Below, in pieces: positions 1-13,179 of a stretch of DNA of 64,000 nt. The position numbers and the translations under genes are program-made. This DNA is from Cercis canadensis (taxonomy: Eukaryota; Streptophyta; Magnoliopsida; Fabales; Fabaceae). The stretch spans positions 614,687 to 678,686 of the forward strand of contig QAOA01006081.1 in NCBI GenBank assembly GCA_003255065.1. The letters are read 5' to 3'. The notes below the pieces were generated by a model. That model saw only the letters and a program-made list of their open reading frames with translations, did not search any database and was not told where the DNA came from. The stretch's first letter is position 1, and each line of letters begins with the position of its first letter.

Positions 1-1734
1 TTTTTTTTTCACTTTCACAATAATTAGGTTCAAATGAAATGAAGTTAGATAACACTACATTATATCACTTTATTAGTGTAGTGTCATATTAATTTGGGTT
101 TTAACTATCATTTAGGTTGACAATTAGAACGTGACAATGATTTTTAGAACAAGATGGTTCTCATACATTATCTTTGGAGATAAAACTATTTTACAAGTAG
201 GAGAAAAGTAACTAATAAGAATTTCTATTTTGTATTATGAAAAAAATTATTTAAACTATTCCCATTAGTCATACATTTTTAGAGATTGAAGATTTTTTAA
301 TTCAATACTTAATATAGTTCAACTAAAACTAAGTGCATAAAATTGAATTAGAGAATTTTCAAATTTATGAAATTGAGTTAGAACTTTTTTAGTTTTTTTA
401 ACTATGAGGCTGATTTATAATAAGTGAAAATTTTGTTGCCAAAAATTATATTAAATATTCTGATGCCTATAGCAGGTTGAGTAAATGTATGGGCCCTACT
501 ATTGACACACTTATTACAACTTGAGTGACCCACATAAGATGAGGTTGTTTAACTCTATTTTTACATGGGGTCAGTTAAAGTCCCCTTATAAAATAGGTAA
601 AATTGAGTCACAGGTCAAATTTTTGAGGTTAAAAACAACTGTCGCTGATTTTAGAGAAAGGATAATCTCACCGCTCTTCCATCACCAATCCTTACATCTG
701 TGGAAAGAAGAATGGTGGTGGCCATACTCAGTGATTTATAGTAATAATTGAAGGGAACACAAACACAAGCATACAGCTGTTGATTGGAGTGACCACTTCA
801 TATTATTCACTTGGCAAGATGAACATAGACCCAGTCTATAGGTGTAGACATAGTAAAATAACATATATCATACTAGTCTACTAGAATTCCTCATTTTAAT
901 GCACATTGGTCAATCTTTTCATATCTATGCAAACAGCGGTAGGCGTGAGACTTGTGCTTGCAACCTGTTATCAGAACAGATGCCTTACGAGTTACGAATA
1001 GAAACAAGATGAACTAAGCTGCATTTAGTAGCATTTATACAACAATTACGAAACGAAAACGAAACGATCCACCAGAAAGAATCTAAATATGCACTATATG
1101 AATACCGCCAATTAGCTAGAAGCAAATGTTGTATCCTGATTCCTGACAACCGCTAATAGCCTATAAGACGATTTACCTGTGCAGTTCTCATGCCCTGTGC
1201 AAATGCTTTTCATCGAAGATAGTCAGATACACTTGCACTATCGATCAGTTTCTATGAGCTTATCATTCCTCTGGAATAAAAATTCATCAAAATCAATCAG
1301 AAGAGGCATGTGCCACTTTAAAAACTCACAAATTTAGTCAATAAGAAATATAAAATGAACATCCCCGAAAACTAGGGCTGTAACTTGAGGAAGGATGGGA
1401 AACCAATATCCAACTATTTTGCACAACTTTAATGATTATGATACACTCCAACAAGAGAAACCCACGGATGAGAAATTTTCTGACACAAGAAACAATTCAT
1501 GCGACCGTGAGACAACAGAAAACAGAGCATGCTGCCAACCTGCCACCATGATAAGTCAAAGTGACGGAATATACCAAAACTAACATATCCTTATTTTTCC
1601 ACTGAATGATTAAGCATACATTTAAATTACAATACAAACACAACATTCATTCTATTTTCATTCACAATACCTAAGACAGCAAATGAAGACGTAAGGTTGC
1701 TAAAACAAAGATTTTAAACAGTAAACTAATTTTG
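1..1734. other. Intergenic DNA, no gene recognised
   Basis: This is AT-rich sequence lying 3' of the MUSTANG-type gene that ends at 1735 on the minus strand. Short open frames occur at 521-751 and 1395-1583 (plus), but they have no recognisable domain and no neighbouring exon. Part of 900-1734 could be the 3' untranslated region of the minus-strand gene. I see no RNA gene or clear repeat. Confidence 0.6.
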
Positions 1735-3519
1735 TCAAATGGGCATTGTGCATTTCTTTTGGGAATGTCCTAGCATATGGCAGCGACCACATTGAACAAT
1801 TCTTTTGGGACGCTTGAAGTTCTCTACTCGAAGAACCTTCTTTTTAGGCCTTCCAGGTGGTCGGCGAGTCTTTGGTGGGCGTATTATGATGTCAACCTTA
1901 GCACCTCCACCCTCCGCTCCTTCCCCTTGTTCTCTCCACTGACTCTTATCTGGAATAGGATTTATTATCTGCGAATAGGTTACTCTGTAACTTTGCACTG
2001 TGAAACAAGGTTCAGCAAATAGATGAGCATTATGGCCACAAGAAATAAGTGCAGCTGCAGCATGGGCACAAGGTAAACCATACAGCTGCCAACGGCGACA
2101 AGAGCACACACGACTCCGTATATCCACAATATTTGTTCTCTCAGTTGACACAATCTCAAACTCAACTTCGTTTGCCCGGAGTACTTGATAGCAATGAGCA
2201 TCAGCAATGGCTTCCAGAATCCGCTTCTCAGCAGATGGTACAAGAATTGATGTCCATCTCATGCCCATATCCCGGCGATCATTAAACCAAGATGTCATCT
2301 GCTGGCGGATGTGTTCCATCATCTGCACTATAGGGAGCTCATGACATTCAAGGGCCCAGTTATACAACAACTCTGTCACCCCCAGTGTGAAATGGCCATA
2401 TCGAACACCCTCAAAGTATGCCACAGCCCAAAGTTGAGGAGGATACCGTTGAAACCATGGTATAACATCCTGAGAAATTTCTATCATCTCAGAAATCTTG
2501 CTTTCAAATTCAACAGCTGTAAGGGCATAAACAGCATTCCAAAAAATGTTCACCAACTTTGTGTTCTTAAATGTATCGCGGAAATTTTCACTAACATAAC
2601 GCAGACAGAAACCATGAAAAGCACTTGGAAAGTGTGTTTCTACTGCCTCTACCATGCCCTGTTCCCGTTCAGATAGTATCGTAAGTCTAGGCATGTTGTC
2701 AGTGTTTACTCCTAAAAGCTTTCGCAATTCTGACAAGAACCACATCCAATTTTCATCACTTTCAGTATCAACAACAGCAATGGCTAAAGGAAACAAAGCA
2801 TCATCAGCATCAACAGCTGCAGCGCAAAGTAATGTACCCAAGTATTTCCCTTTAAGATGTGCTCTGTCAAGCTCTAAAAGTGGCCTACAAGCATTTATAA
2901 ACCCATAAATTGATGCACGATAAGAAATAAACAGGCGCTGAAAACAATTTTCTTGTCCAGTAGCAACAACTGATGCAATGCTACCAGGGTTGGTTTTCCT
3001 TATCTGCTCGCAATATGCAGGAAGAAGACGATAGCCTTCTTCAAATGTTCCATGAAGTGCAGCCATGCTCCGCTCCTTCCCACGCCAAGCTTGCATGTAA
3101 GAAACAGCTACTCCATGCCGATCACGAATATCTTGCAGTATTTCCCTTGGTTTGTATTGCGGATTGTCTCGAATCCGTGCTTCTACAGATCTTGCAACCC
3201 AACCTACTGATGCCTGCTGATGATGAAGGTTTTGAACTCCTTCACAAGTATGATCTCCATGTAGGGTTCTTATGGTAAAAGTCGGAACACCAGGACATTT
3301 TGCCACATGCACACGCCATGGGCAGCCTTCTTTGGAGCATTTTGCTATAAAACGACTGCGATCAGATTTAACTATACGAAGATCAAAATGCATAGCTATA
3401 GCAATGTCTTTCAATGCTCTTCTGCAGGTTTCCACATCTGGAAACTCTTGCCCAATGACTAGAGGCTGTTCCACTAAATCAAGATTAGCATCAGCTAAAA
3501 CTAAAGAATGATTAGCCAT
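1735..3519 (-). CDS. MUSTANG-type domesticated Mutator-like transposase
   Basis: A single-exon frame of 594 codons starts with ATG at 3519. Domains in order are: a MuDR-type N-terminal domain (about residues 20-95) with a Cys61/Cys66/His90/Cys92 zinc cluster; a MULE transposase core (about 215-310) with the first acidic residue in LELDRAHLKG (D218); a SWIM zinc finger (C472, C474, C484, H486); a basic AT-hook-like patch (RRPPGRPKKK, about 552-561); and a C-terminal CCHC zinc knuckle (C577, C580, H585, C590). This layout and the phrase AFHGFC match plant MUSTANG/MULE-derived proteins, which are immobile host genes, probably nuclear DNA-binding proteins. No terminal inverted repeats flank the gene, which supports domestication. 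The position normally holding the second catalytic Asp (usually SDR) reads SER (E284), so transposase chemistry is doubtful. A clade other than MUG1 remains possible. Confidence 0.85.
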   Translation of the reverse strand: MANHSLVLADANLDLVEQPLVIGQEFPDVETCRRALKDIAIAMHFDLRIVKSDRSRFIAKCSKEGCPWRVHVAKCPGVPTFTIRTLHGDHTCEGVQNLHHQQASVGWVARSVEARIRDNPQYKPREILQDIRDRHGVAVSYMQAWRGKERSMAALHGTFEEGYRLLPAYCEQIRKTNPGSIASVVATGQENCFQRLFISYRASIYGFINACRPLLELDRAHLKGKYLGTLLCAAAVDADDALFPLAIAVVDTESDENWMWFLSELRKLLGVNTDNMPRLTILSEREQGMVEAVETHFPSAFHGFCLRYVSENFRDTFKNTKLVNIFWNAVYALTAVEFESKISEMIEISQDVIPWFQRYPPQLWAVAYFEGVRYGHFTLGVTELLYNWALECHELPIVQMMEHIRQQMTSWFNDRRDMGMRWTSILVPSAEKRILEAIADAHCYQVLRANEVEFEIVSTERTNIVDIRSRVCSCRRWQLYGLPCAHAAAALISCGHNAHLFAEPCFTVQSYRVTYSQIINPIPDKSQWREQGEGAEGGGAKVDIIIRPPKTRRPPGRPKKKVLRVENFKRPKRIVQCGRCHMLGHSQKKCTMPI

Positions 3520-6060
3520 ATATCAGCCAAAACAAGGGAAAAGCAATGTCATAAGGCTCTAAGGGTTCCCATCATGTTTATAAATTATTAACAACTTCCA
3601 ACGGGTAGGCATTCAATGTCACCATATTCATTTCCATTCAAATGCAGACTCTGCAATAAATAAGAGAAGAATGAGGAAATGGTTAAATTCTATAAATAGA
3701 TGCAATAGAAAACCAGTGAACCAAATGGAATTCTCATACCGGCAAGGAACGTAAGAAATGTAAAGGGAAGGAAGCCTTTACTCATAAACGGGCAGCATTG
3801 CAAATAAAGCAACCACTAAAGGGTGTTGAATAATTGTTTCATTCAATAAAATAATAATGAAAGCAACTGCAGGAAAAAAGGAAAACATCCCATCAGCAGA
3901 CATAGAAAATAAATTTACAAACTTCAAAATTTATTTAGAAGCAGGATTGTTTGTAAGTAGGTCACTGCATGTGCAGCCTGAACTAAATGAAGTATATAAA
4001 ACAACTACCTATGTATAAAATCAACGTATTCTTAGATAATTAAAAAGTCGAAATGTTCCATAAGGAACCAAAGAAACATCATTCGGAATAAGAATTTCTT
4101 ATTAGTGAGAAAAGATGATTGCTTTTTCTTTTAAAACTTACTAGGTGCAGATTCCTATAATTTTATCAATAGAAAAGACGACACAAAAGAAACAAGTTTA
4201 TCAGAAGTTGTTTCTCGTTGTTCCTCCTTACGACTTGTGTTTTTCCTAAACTTGGAAGCCTACTTATTAAGAGATAATTCAAATGTAAATATTAGCCGCC
4301 AGAGGCATGGCGATCTAAATTATGCATTACATGAGGGTACACTTGAAGAGGTGAACTGCATTCTAACACAACCACCGAAGATTTAATGTAACTTGCCAAC
4401 TGGTTCCATCCAACCACTTAACCTTTACGCTGAAGCAAGTGCCAATTGGCTTACACTTATTGCCATCTAACTTATCAAAATATTGAAAACTTTTTCTTAT
4501 CGAGATATCATACATGGAGAACAATCGATTTATCAGGAAATAACCTGTTACTCAACCAAATCACAACTAAGAGTGCTAGGTAAAGTTCCCAAGAGATTTT
4601 AGCCAAATAGTTCTGAAATGCCAAAATCACTGTCCAAGAAAATGTTTCACAAGAAGTAACGGTTACGGGTAGAGAGTTCCATCACATACAAAACTTGGTT
4701 TTTTACACACCATTGCTTCACAAGTACTGTAGGACTTTACGGTAACTCAAAATTCATTGTTGGAATAAGAATCTTGTGTATCCCAATCATTATCCTCTCT
4801 AAGCAACAAACAAAATTCAGCATTAAAAAAAGAGCATTGTTATCTTTAATCTTTATTGTGGCATCTTATGCATAATTGCATCCAAAAATGATCTTATGGA
4901 TTTTTACTTCCACCTCATGTCAGAATTCTCTTTTTGAGAAGTAAGTTGCTTCACATCAGGACCAATATTGTCCTGCAGCTGTATGTATACAAATAAAAAG
5001 GTCATTGGAACACATGCCAAGAAGGCACAACCCATGTATAATATCAACTCCTCAGCATATTTTGAGGAGGCTTTACCATGTTCTTGGTTACAATCACTAT
5101 AACGCACAACATGAAATTCATGTATGCAGCCTATATCCAATGTACTATGTCACACGGCAGCACTGGAAAGAGGTGAATAGAAATAATACAAAGAGAAGCA
5201 CCACAATTTCAATGGCGCAAACCTAAGAAAGATTAGAGACGAGTCAGAACCAAGTGGAAATAGCAGAAAGAAAGAAGCCCACTGAGTACCATATGGCCCG
5301 AGGTTACAGCACAAGGAAAGTCTCGAAGCTTGAAATCACTAGCAAAAGTTGCAACACTCGGAGGTCTCATTGTCCCAGAAAATGCCCACTGCAAGAATTT
5401 AAAGAACAATGGCATTGCCCACCTAAGTCACAATTTCTATAATAGAATGCCGCTGCGCGTAAGAGGCGCTGAGGACAACAATTATAACACTCAGGGCGGA
5501 TCCAACATTCGCAGTCTAGAAATTTCAATTTCTGAATCTATTAATTAACTAATTGAATAAGATGTGGAGGGATTTCATCCCGTTTATATAAACAACCTCA
5601 AATCACAAAAAGAATTATGAGCCTCTGATGAACGACCAACCTATTGAATAAAATCACTTCCTTCGAATATAAATAAAATTGAAATATCCCCAAACTCCTA
5701 TGATGAGCTAATTTTCAGTATGGTGCTGAAGAAGGAAAGAAAGAAAAGCAATAAGGGTAGGAAGAGATGGAGGAACTTATGACGAAAATAAATATAAAGG
5801 ACCAGAAACAAATAAGAGGTCATAGAAAAAAGAAGAGCACCTAGATGATAGTGCCGGTTTCTGCTACTGCTGTTGCTGCTGCTCCTTCTTCTTCTCAGGC
5901 TTTCGTTCCTGCAATTGGAGAAGGGAAATGGTGGACCGTAGTAAACTGAAGCTACCTTTCCCCCTTTTTTTTTTTCACTTACCCCGTTTTTTCTTCCATT
6001 TTTCTTTTTTCTCCCGTTACCTCCAGTTGCATACATGTAGATTATTGACACGCTTCAGGA
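3520..6060. other. Upstream region of the MUSTANG-type gene
   Basis: About 2.5 kb without a supported coding exon. Because the neighbouring gene is on the minus strand, this is its promoter and leader. MUSTANG genes often have introns in the 5' leader, so a leader exon near 5830-5950 (minus-strand GAAGAAG/CAGCAG-rich sequence) is possible but unproven. The open frame at 5698-6051 is low-complexity Ser/Arg/Lys-rich translation and is not convincing as a gene. Confidence 0.45.
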
Positions 6061-7698
6061 GCTAACGGCTGAGATCATTATAATTTAAAGTTTATGATCC
6101 ATTGAAAAAAAAAACAAAAATTAAAGACACACCTCCTTTATCCACGGGAGCAAACCAACTAACTCGAAAAAAAGTTTTTTAAAAAATGTAATGAAATTAT
6201 TATATATTCGTTGTTAAAAAATTTAAGATTTAATAAAATAGTTATTAAAAAAATATTAATTATAAAATAATTTTTGAAAGAATTGATATGCGTAACAAAA
6301 TAGTCATTGAAAGATTCAAAATTTAATAAATATTGAATTATTTTATTATATATATTAATTTTTTTTAAAATTATTTTATAATTAGTATTCTTTCTATGAT
6401 TATTTTATTAAATTTTGAATATTTCAAAGACACAAATGTAGGTTTACTCAATTATTATTAAGTTACTAAAATTATAAATTATATAAATTACTTTAAAAAA
6501 TTTAAAATGAGTTATTGTTACATTTTAAAAATTATTCGAACTTATGACAATTGATAAATATAATAATTATGAGTTAGTATATAATGACTATTGATTAACA
6601 AAAAGTAATTTATAAATTTAAAAATATTATAACCTACTTAAATTTATTTATAATTCAAATTATTTAGCAATAATTATATCTTATTTTTTTAAAAATCGAA
6701 AAAGAAATTAGTATGTTTACAAAAAAAAATTAAAACATATATTACCTTAAATTATTTTTTTTATTAAATGAAAGCATAAAGGTTCATATTTTTTTATGTA
6801 TTATATATTAATTGCAAATGGAGAAAAAAAATAAGTCATGTCTCACTCGTTATGCACTTATTTGGTCTTCATTTTTTCTCTCTTTCTAAATTATAAAAAT
6901 AATATGAATAAATCTTTTCATATCATTTTGTCTTATTTTTAATTCACTTTTTTTTTTGGCTGACAAATATAAATTGAGGTTTACATGGATGAATTTTACA
7001 ATTGAGATTTTTTAACTTTTTTGCCAATTAGTAATAAGGTGATACTTCGAAATAAGTTTCCCAAAAGCCATTTATGAATTATAAACATTCTTAGATACTT
7101 TTANATCAATAAATAAATTACATGTATAAAGTTAACTATTTTTAAGTTTATTTAAAAAATTAAATAAATTATATTTTATATCTAATAAAATATAAAAATT
7201 ATATATAATGTAGTATGACATACTAATATCATAGAATTCCCGTAAACAAAATAGGATTTTTGCTCGCCCCCCTTCTTTTTAATTCTCTGTGGGAAGATGG
7301 GAAAAATAAAAATAAAACGTTATGTGGAATCTGGATAAACCGTTTTCGGCATGATTTTGGGCTTCTCTCAGAAATAAACCTGCAATAGGAACCGGTGGAC
7401 CCACAATCGCTATAGCACTAGCATCTGTTAACTCTCAAGGCTAAGCATCGGCAACAATATTTGTTGTTCAATTTCACATGACAGATAATAAAAGTTTGAA
7501 AATAGATGAATTAGACGAAGAAGGAGATGTCGAAACAAGAGATGTTAATAAAGATTGCAGGCATTTAGTAAACAATAAAAACAATACATTATAATATGCA
7601 GGAGCAGGACGCACGCAAGAGAAGAAAGGGTTTTTGAATGAGAAATTTTGCAATGAAAGGGCAGGCAGGGCCACAGCAGGAGGTAGAGGTAGTACAAG
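6061..7698. other. AT-rich intergenic DNA
   Basis: Very AT-rich stretch with many poly(A) and poly(T) runs, one N at 7104 and an imperfect inverted repeat (6222-6420, listed separately). No coding exon is supported. The last few hundred bases are probably the 3' untranslated region of the F-box/PP2-B gene. Confidence 0.6.
6222..6420. repeat. AT-rich imperfect inverted repeat (foldback)
   Basis: The left arm (about 6222-6275) and the reverse complement of the right arm (about 6365-6420) align over about 55 bases with a few mismatches and small indels, around a loop of about 90 bases. Shared blocks include TTTAATAAAATA and ATTATAAAATAATTTT. This could be a MITE or a chance hairpin in AT-rich DNA. 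I could not define a target-site duplication. Confidence 0.5.
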
Positions 7699-9449
7699 TC
7701 AGTTGTTGATTTTGGGCCTTATCTCGAATCCTTGAACAATAAGGCCACCCTTCCAGTCACCACCTTTGACCTCATAAACACCCATTTCGAGTAGCTTCTC
7801 TTCTCCTTGAATGAAGAATTCTCCCAATTCAACCTCCAACCACCCATCTGCTCTGTCGTTTGGATATTGTAGATCAATATTTTCTCTAGGATTAAGGGGT
7901 CTTGAAGCTTCAACACTAGTCACAACATGAGTACGACTACGATTGAATATGCCTGCACGACGAGGACGAGGAACAATCTGATATCGTAGTCTGCGTACCC
8001 TTTCAGCATCCAAGTACACAGTTCGCTTCTCAGTTTCACCTCCAACTAATCCAACACACACCTCAACTGCTTGGTAATCAAATCCGTACGCTCCACTAGT
8101 TGGCTTAAACACAAGGTAAGCTGCGTACAATGTTCCTGGGGACAGCATGCGAGTATTCATCCAGCCCCGTATTTCCAGCCAACACACGCTAACAAGTTCA
8201 GCCACCTCAGCAAACCTGTTAGTGTTTCATATGTCACACAAAATTTAACATTCATCACATTCACATAATCGCATAAATAAACATTTTATTTTATTAATGT
8301 TACTCTTTATTTAATATTTAAATATAATATAAACTAAATTACTTTTAATTAATATAAAATATTTTTAATTTCAACTGAAAAAATTTATATTAAATGAGAA
8401 TTTTTATAATTTATTAAAATCTTTTTATATTAAATAAAAATAAATTAATATAACATTAATAAAATTAGGTGTAAAAATAACTCCCTAAATAAATCAAAAT
8501 GCAAATGCAAATTATCGACCAAACTCAAACTTACCTGGCCTCGGGAATACTCCTCCACCTCCAATACCTGGGAGTATCCCCCCATACGATAGACAGAATC
8601 CTCGCACATAGCATGTAACATTTCTTCCCGTTCACCTTGTCCAGTGAAAAGCTCTGATTCAACACATAATTCACAACATCAGTTAACACATAATTAAAAA
8701 AAAAAAAAGCGAATGTCCGTAAAATCTGGATATCAATACTTCATTGTTGACATTTGACAATGTCATCATGTTCCAACAGCTTGCATCCATTTTTTTTATG
8801 TACCCAAATATAAAATTAATTAAATAATAAAATGTAAAAATAGAGGCGAACCGCAAATCACGCACCCATAGTTAATTGACACTGAAGCTCAGAATGAGAA
8901 AATATCTGAATACCGAAGAAAGAAAGACTTGAGAAAAAGGTGCAGCGCCTTTGCGATTTATTTTTTCAAAAAAACAAAAAAAAAAATCCAAATAATAATC
9001 ACATATTAAATCTGTATTTGATCTCCAATATATGAGATTTATACAACAACTTTGAGATTTAACATAAAAATCAAGATACTGGAATTGAGAGGAATTTTCA
9101 GTTGAGGAGGGGGATGGGGATTTACCATTTTGCCCTCGTCTATGAGGAGGGGCTTTTGGCAGAGAGTGCGATAGAGCTCCTTCTTGGTGTAGGAGGAGGG
9201 ACAGAAGGAGGGAGCAGCAGAGGATTCGGAAATTATGGTCTGGTAATCGGGAGGGAGGAATCTCTCCCACACAGCGTCCGATTCGGCGGCGGATCTAAAC
9301 GTCGATGAAACCGACGACAATGTGCACGCATCCCGAGGACTGGTGAAGGACAGTACATAAGCTATGCAGCCTTCAGGTAGATTGTTCAACTCCACCGTCC
9401 CATGGCAATTCCCTCCTCCGCCACCGCCAATTTCTGCTTCTATAACCAT
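7699..9449 (-). CDS. F-box protein PP2-B type (phloem protein 2-like)
   Basis: Three exons on the minus strand, 9449-9126, 8653-8535 and 8215-7699, give 320 codons (319 aa) with phases that close exactly; all junctions are GT-AG. The start is the ATG at 9449; the frame extends upstream but has no earlier ATG. The N-terminus carries an F-box (LPEGCIAYVLSF, then RDACTLSSVSSTFRSAAESD), which binds SKP1 in an SCF ubiquitin ligase. The rest is a PP2 lectin-like domain: SFSLDK-GKKCYML, IVWGDTPRYWRW, CWLEIRG, LSPGTLYAAYLVFK, and a C-terminal GGLIVQGFEIRPK. PP2 domains bind N-glycans or related sugars, so the product probably targets glycosylated or defence-related proteins for degradation. Intron 2 (8216-8534) is AT-rich. 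A truncated relative lies at 14.4-14.6 kb, showing local duplication. Confidence 0.93.
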
Positions 9450-10776
9450 TGATAACCACCACGACACAAAATGGGATTCCAACCACAAGACGATTGCGTT
9501 TTGTCTTTTCTTTCTCCCTTTCTAGTTGCTAACTATTCCAGATTCGCTTCCCCCTGTTTCTGTCGGTTTTTGCCTCTCATTTATATTGTGGAGGATATGA
9601 TGGGAAGCTTAGCGGTTAAGTCTGGCTCGTTTCGGTGTCATGCATATTTGCCTCACAAAAATTTGTTTTCTAAAAAAAATGGAACAAAGTAAAACTTTGA
9701 AAAAAGGAATAAAAGAGGATCTTTATCGGATAAGAGTCTCTGCAGCCTGCAGGGGTATACATTTCCATGTCAAACTCTGCTTTTATGAGATTTTTTCTTT
9801 TTCCCTGGAAACAAATGTGACGATTATATGGTGCGCTCGCCATTTGCTGAGCTCCCGTTGATTACCTGGGCTATGGTTACGTGTGCTATCCTAATTGGTT
9901 GTGACTCGCCGAAATGACAAATATATGTCATACAGAGTGATAAGAAGATAGGGTAGTACTTGGTAGGATGAGATCGCTCTTATCATATTAATGTTCGAGG
10001 AAGTACGCATGAGTTCACGGGGCCGACTAACAAGTATTGGCTTCACGCTGCAAGGACATTTAGCTTAAGCGCAACAGATATAGATATTCCTTATGACGTG
10101 TTTCCGAGTCGCTTTCTGATGTGGCGATAATTTGGTTTGCATGTGCTGATGACCAATTTAGCACTAAACGACATCGGCCCACATAGATTTTGTCTAAAAG
10201 TTTTTTTTTTTTAATAAAAAAATTAACTTAATAAGTTAAAAGTGAGGCTGGGCCCACTCACAGCAAAAGTGCAGTTTTAAAAAAAATTATTCATTTATAG
10301 TAAATAATTTTAGAAGTACCTCTTTTCGGTAATTTTTTTTAAAAAAATTGCATTTTTGTAGTTAACAAGCCGTGAGGCCGTTCAAAATCCAAATCAATCT
10401 TAGTCAAATCGGGCAACCCAAACTAAATTGATACATTGTTTGGTTTTAATTTTTGTGTGCTTTAGAATTTTTAATAAGTCTTGGGTTGAATTGTATTCAT
10501 ATTAGTAAAAATAATAAATTAATTTAACCTAATTCAACCAAATTATTGATAAAAATATATTTAAAATTATTATATATATAATATATCACTAAAAATTAGA
10601 AGTTTAATTGGTTTAAATTTTCATCAATTTTTTTTAATTGTGACTCTTTGACATTTAGTCTATTTTGGTAGATAACTTTATTTTAAACTGAGAAACCAAC
10701 CCAATCCAAATAAGTTTTTCATGATTTAGGTTGATTAAATTGTAAGTCTTTTAGTTTGAAGAATATAAAAAAAAAA
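9450..10776. other. Intergenic DNA upstream of the F-box/PP2-B gene
   Basis: Contains the promoter of the minus-strand F-box/PP2-B gene and AT-rich DNA. Open frames at 9471-9692 and 9640-9861 show no domain. Nothing else recognised up to the N run. Confidence 0.6.
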
Positions 10777-11393
10777 NNNNNNNNNNNNNNNNNNNNNNNN
10801 NNNNNNNNNNNNNNNNNNNNNNNNNNNNNNNNNNNNNNNNNNNNNNNNNNNNNNNNNNNNNNNNNNNNNNNNNNNNNNNNNNNNNNNNNNNNNNNNNNNN
10901 NNNNNNNNNNNNNNNNNNNNNNNNNNNNNNNNNNNNNNNNNNNNNNNNNNNNNNNNNNNNNNNNNNNNNNNNNNNNNNNNNNNNNNNNNNNNNNNNNNNN
11001 NNNNNNNNNNNNNNNNNNNNNNNNNNNNNNNNNNNNNNNNNNNNNNNNNNNNNNNNNNNNNNNNNNNNNNNNNNNNNNNNNNNNNNNNNNNNNNNNNNNN
11101 NNNNNNNNNNNNNNNNNNNNNNNNNNNNNNNNNNNNNNNNNNNNNNNNNNNNNNNNNNNNNNNNNNNNNNNNNNNNNNNNNNNNNNNNNNNNNNNNNNNN
11201 NNNNNNNNNNNNNNNNNNNNNNNNNNNNNNNNNNNNNNNNNNNNNNNNNNNNNNNNNNNNNNNNNNNNNNNNNNNNNNNNNNNNNNNNNNNNNNNNNNNN
11301 NNNNNNNNNNNNNNNNNNNNNNNNNNNNNNNNNNNNNNNNNNNNNNNNNNNNNNNNNNNNNNNNNNNNNNNNNNNNNNNNNNNNNNNNNNNNN
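10777..11393. other. Assembly gap (617 Ns)
   Basis: Run of 617 unknown bases flanked by poly(A) on the left and poly(T) on the right. Long frames reported across it are only translated Ns. Confidence 0.99.
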
Positions 11394-12593
11394 TTTTTTT
11401 TTTCTCAAAGTATAAAAGAAAGAGAAGAAGGTAACACATACATTATGTACATAGAATAAATAATAATAATAAAAAAAAGACTCGATCAACCCATATGTGT
11501 AATATTTGAATTTAATTAATCACTTATGCTAAAATAAATTAGTTAAATTCTATTATTAGGTACACTTAAATATCTTTTATATGATTCGTATTTTATACAT
11601 TGTCAAGCAAACTTTGTTTTAACCTTACGTTTATCCCGCGTGCGGCGTGCCTCTTTCTATTCATTACTATTGTTTTGTTAATATCTTTGTTGCATCTCCC
11701 TTTCCTTCATATTTATATCTCGTTCGTTTTAATTATATAACGACTAGTACTGGTCTGTGTTGATGCGCAGGACCCAAGTGACGGGCAAAGAATGTAATTT
11801 ATATGATCATAGAAACATAAATTATATAAATTTATGTGATCAAATATATTAAGTATGGATTTCATATTTCGAATCATAGATGCAATACATTAAAAGTATC
11901 AATCATTAATTCACAGTATGTTTAGAAGAGTATTAAACAAATATAGAATGAGATAATATTATACTTAAAAAATCTATAGTATATGATTTAGACTGGAAAT
12001 ATTAGTATTTTTCTCTTAGTCCACACGATTTTGTATTGATCCTGAAATTATAACATTGTTATATCTAATGACTTAATATATACAAAGTCATTTTGAATAT
12101 GAGAAAAGTAACAAGTATACAAAATCACTTGAGAACATGTCAAATTGATTACTCTAAAGTTTGTTCAAGAGAACAGCTGTTGTTGGAGCTTAATTGCATG
12201 AGCCTTGTGCCGTGGGAGAAAATAATGTTTGAATGTGTTTCCATAAGCACACACAAAGGGAACCTTAAAAATGTCTTATTTTCTTGCACCATATAATCCA
12301 CCTCCACCATTAGTAAGTTAGCTTAGCAGCCATATAATAATCCAGGTCCTTAATTTATAATTCAGTTATATAAAATGAATGATAATCTTTGTTAATTCAA
12401 GAATCAACCATTGAAATTGGATTTGGATGTAAGCCAAATTAATAATAGTTAAATGTAAGTCTTCAATTAAATTCTATGAAAAAAGATAATTAAAAAATGC
12501 AAAACCAGTCATTCGGAACAACGATGATGATGATACATAGATTTAATGACAGTAAGTAACAGAAACAATAATTTTTTTTTATAAAAAAAAAAA
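11394..12593. other. AT-rich intergenic DNA
   Basis: No coding exon or structural RNA recognised. The frame at 12093-12296 has no domain. Ends at the target-site duplication of the hAT-like element. Confidence 0.55.
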
Positions 12594-13179
12594 CTGTTTG
12601 CTAGGGGTGTAATCAGTCTAGTTTATACCCCAAACTGGCCAGAACCAAGTCAAGCAAATTCAATTTGATTTTTTAGAATTTTTTTAGTTAAACCGAGTCA
12701 AACCAAACTGGCCAAACTTGGTTTGGTCTTGGTTTTTGCCTCTCTTTACACAAGTCATTTTTTGCCTCTCTGAACAAGAGAAATGGAAACCAAAGCTCAG
12801 AACAACAAATCAAGTTGAAGAATAGCAAGCAAAACCAAATAAATAAACAAGCAAAATGCAGAACTAACAGCAAATCAGGTTGAAGAAACAACAAGATAAA
12901 TCAAACAGGAATTCAAAAGAACAAAAAACTAGCAACATCCCAAATGAAAAAAATTCAGGCAAATTAAATAAAACAAAAAACTAGCAATGCCCAAATTAAA
13001 CATGGTTCAGGCAATCAAACAGAAAATAAAAAATAAAATAAAATAAAAAACTAGCAACACCAGATGGCCAAACGAATCAAATACAGGTGAAAGATTTGTG
13101 AGAGAGAGGGCTTCAAGCCTTCAACAAAGAGGGAGACACCGAGACCAGCGACAACGAGAAAGAGACCAGCGGTTACGAT

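Noticed and set aside
5698..6051. Minus-strand Ser/Arg/Lys-rich frame upstream of the MUSTANG-type gene
   Set aside because: Low complexity; best explained as leader or promoter sequence rich in GAAGAAG and AGCAGC triplets.
10719..11489. Long open frames spanning the N run on both strands
   Set aside because: They are almost entirely translated Ns and poly(A)/(T) flanks.
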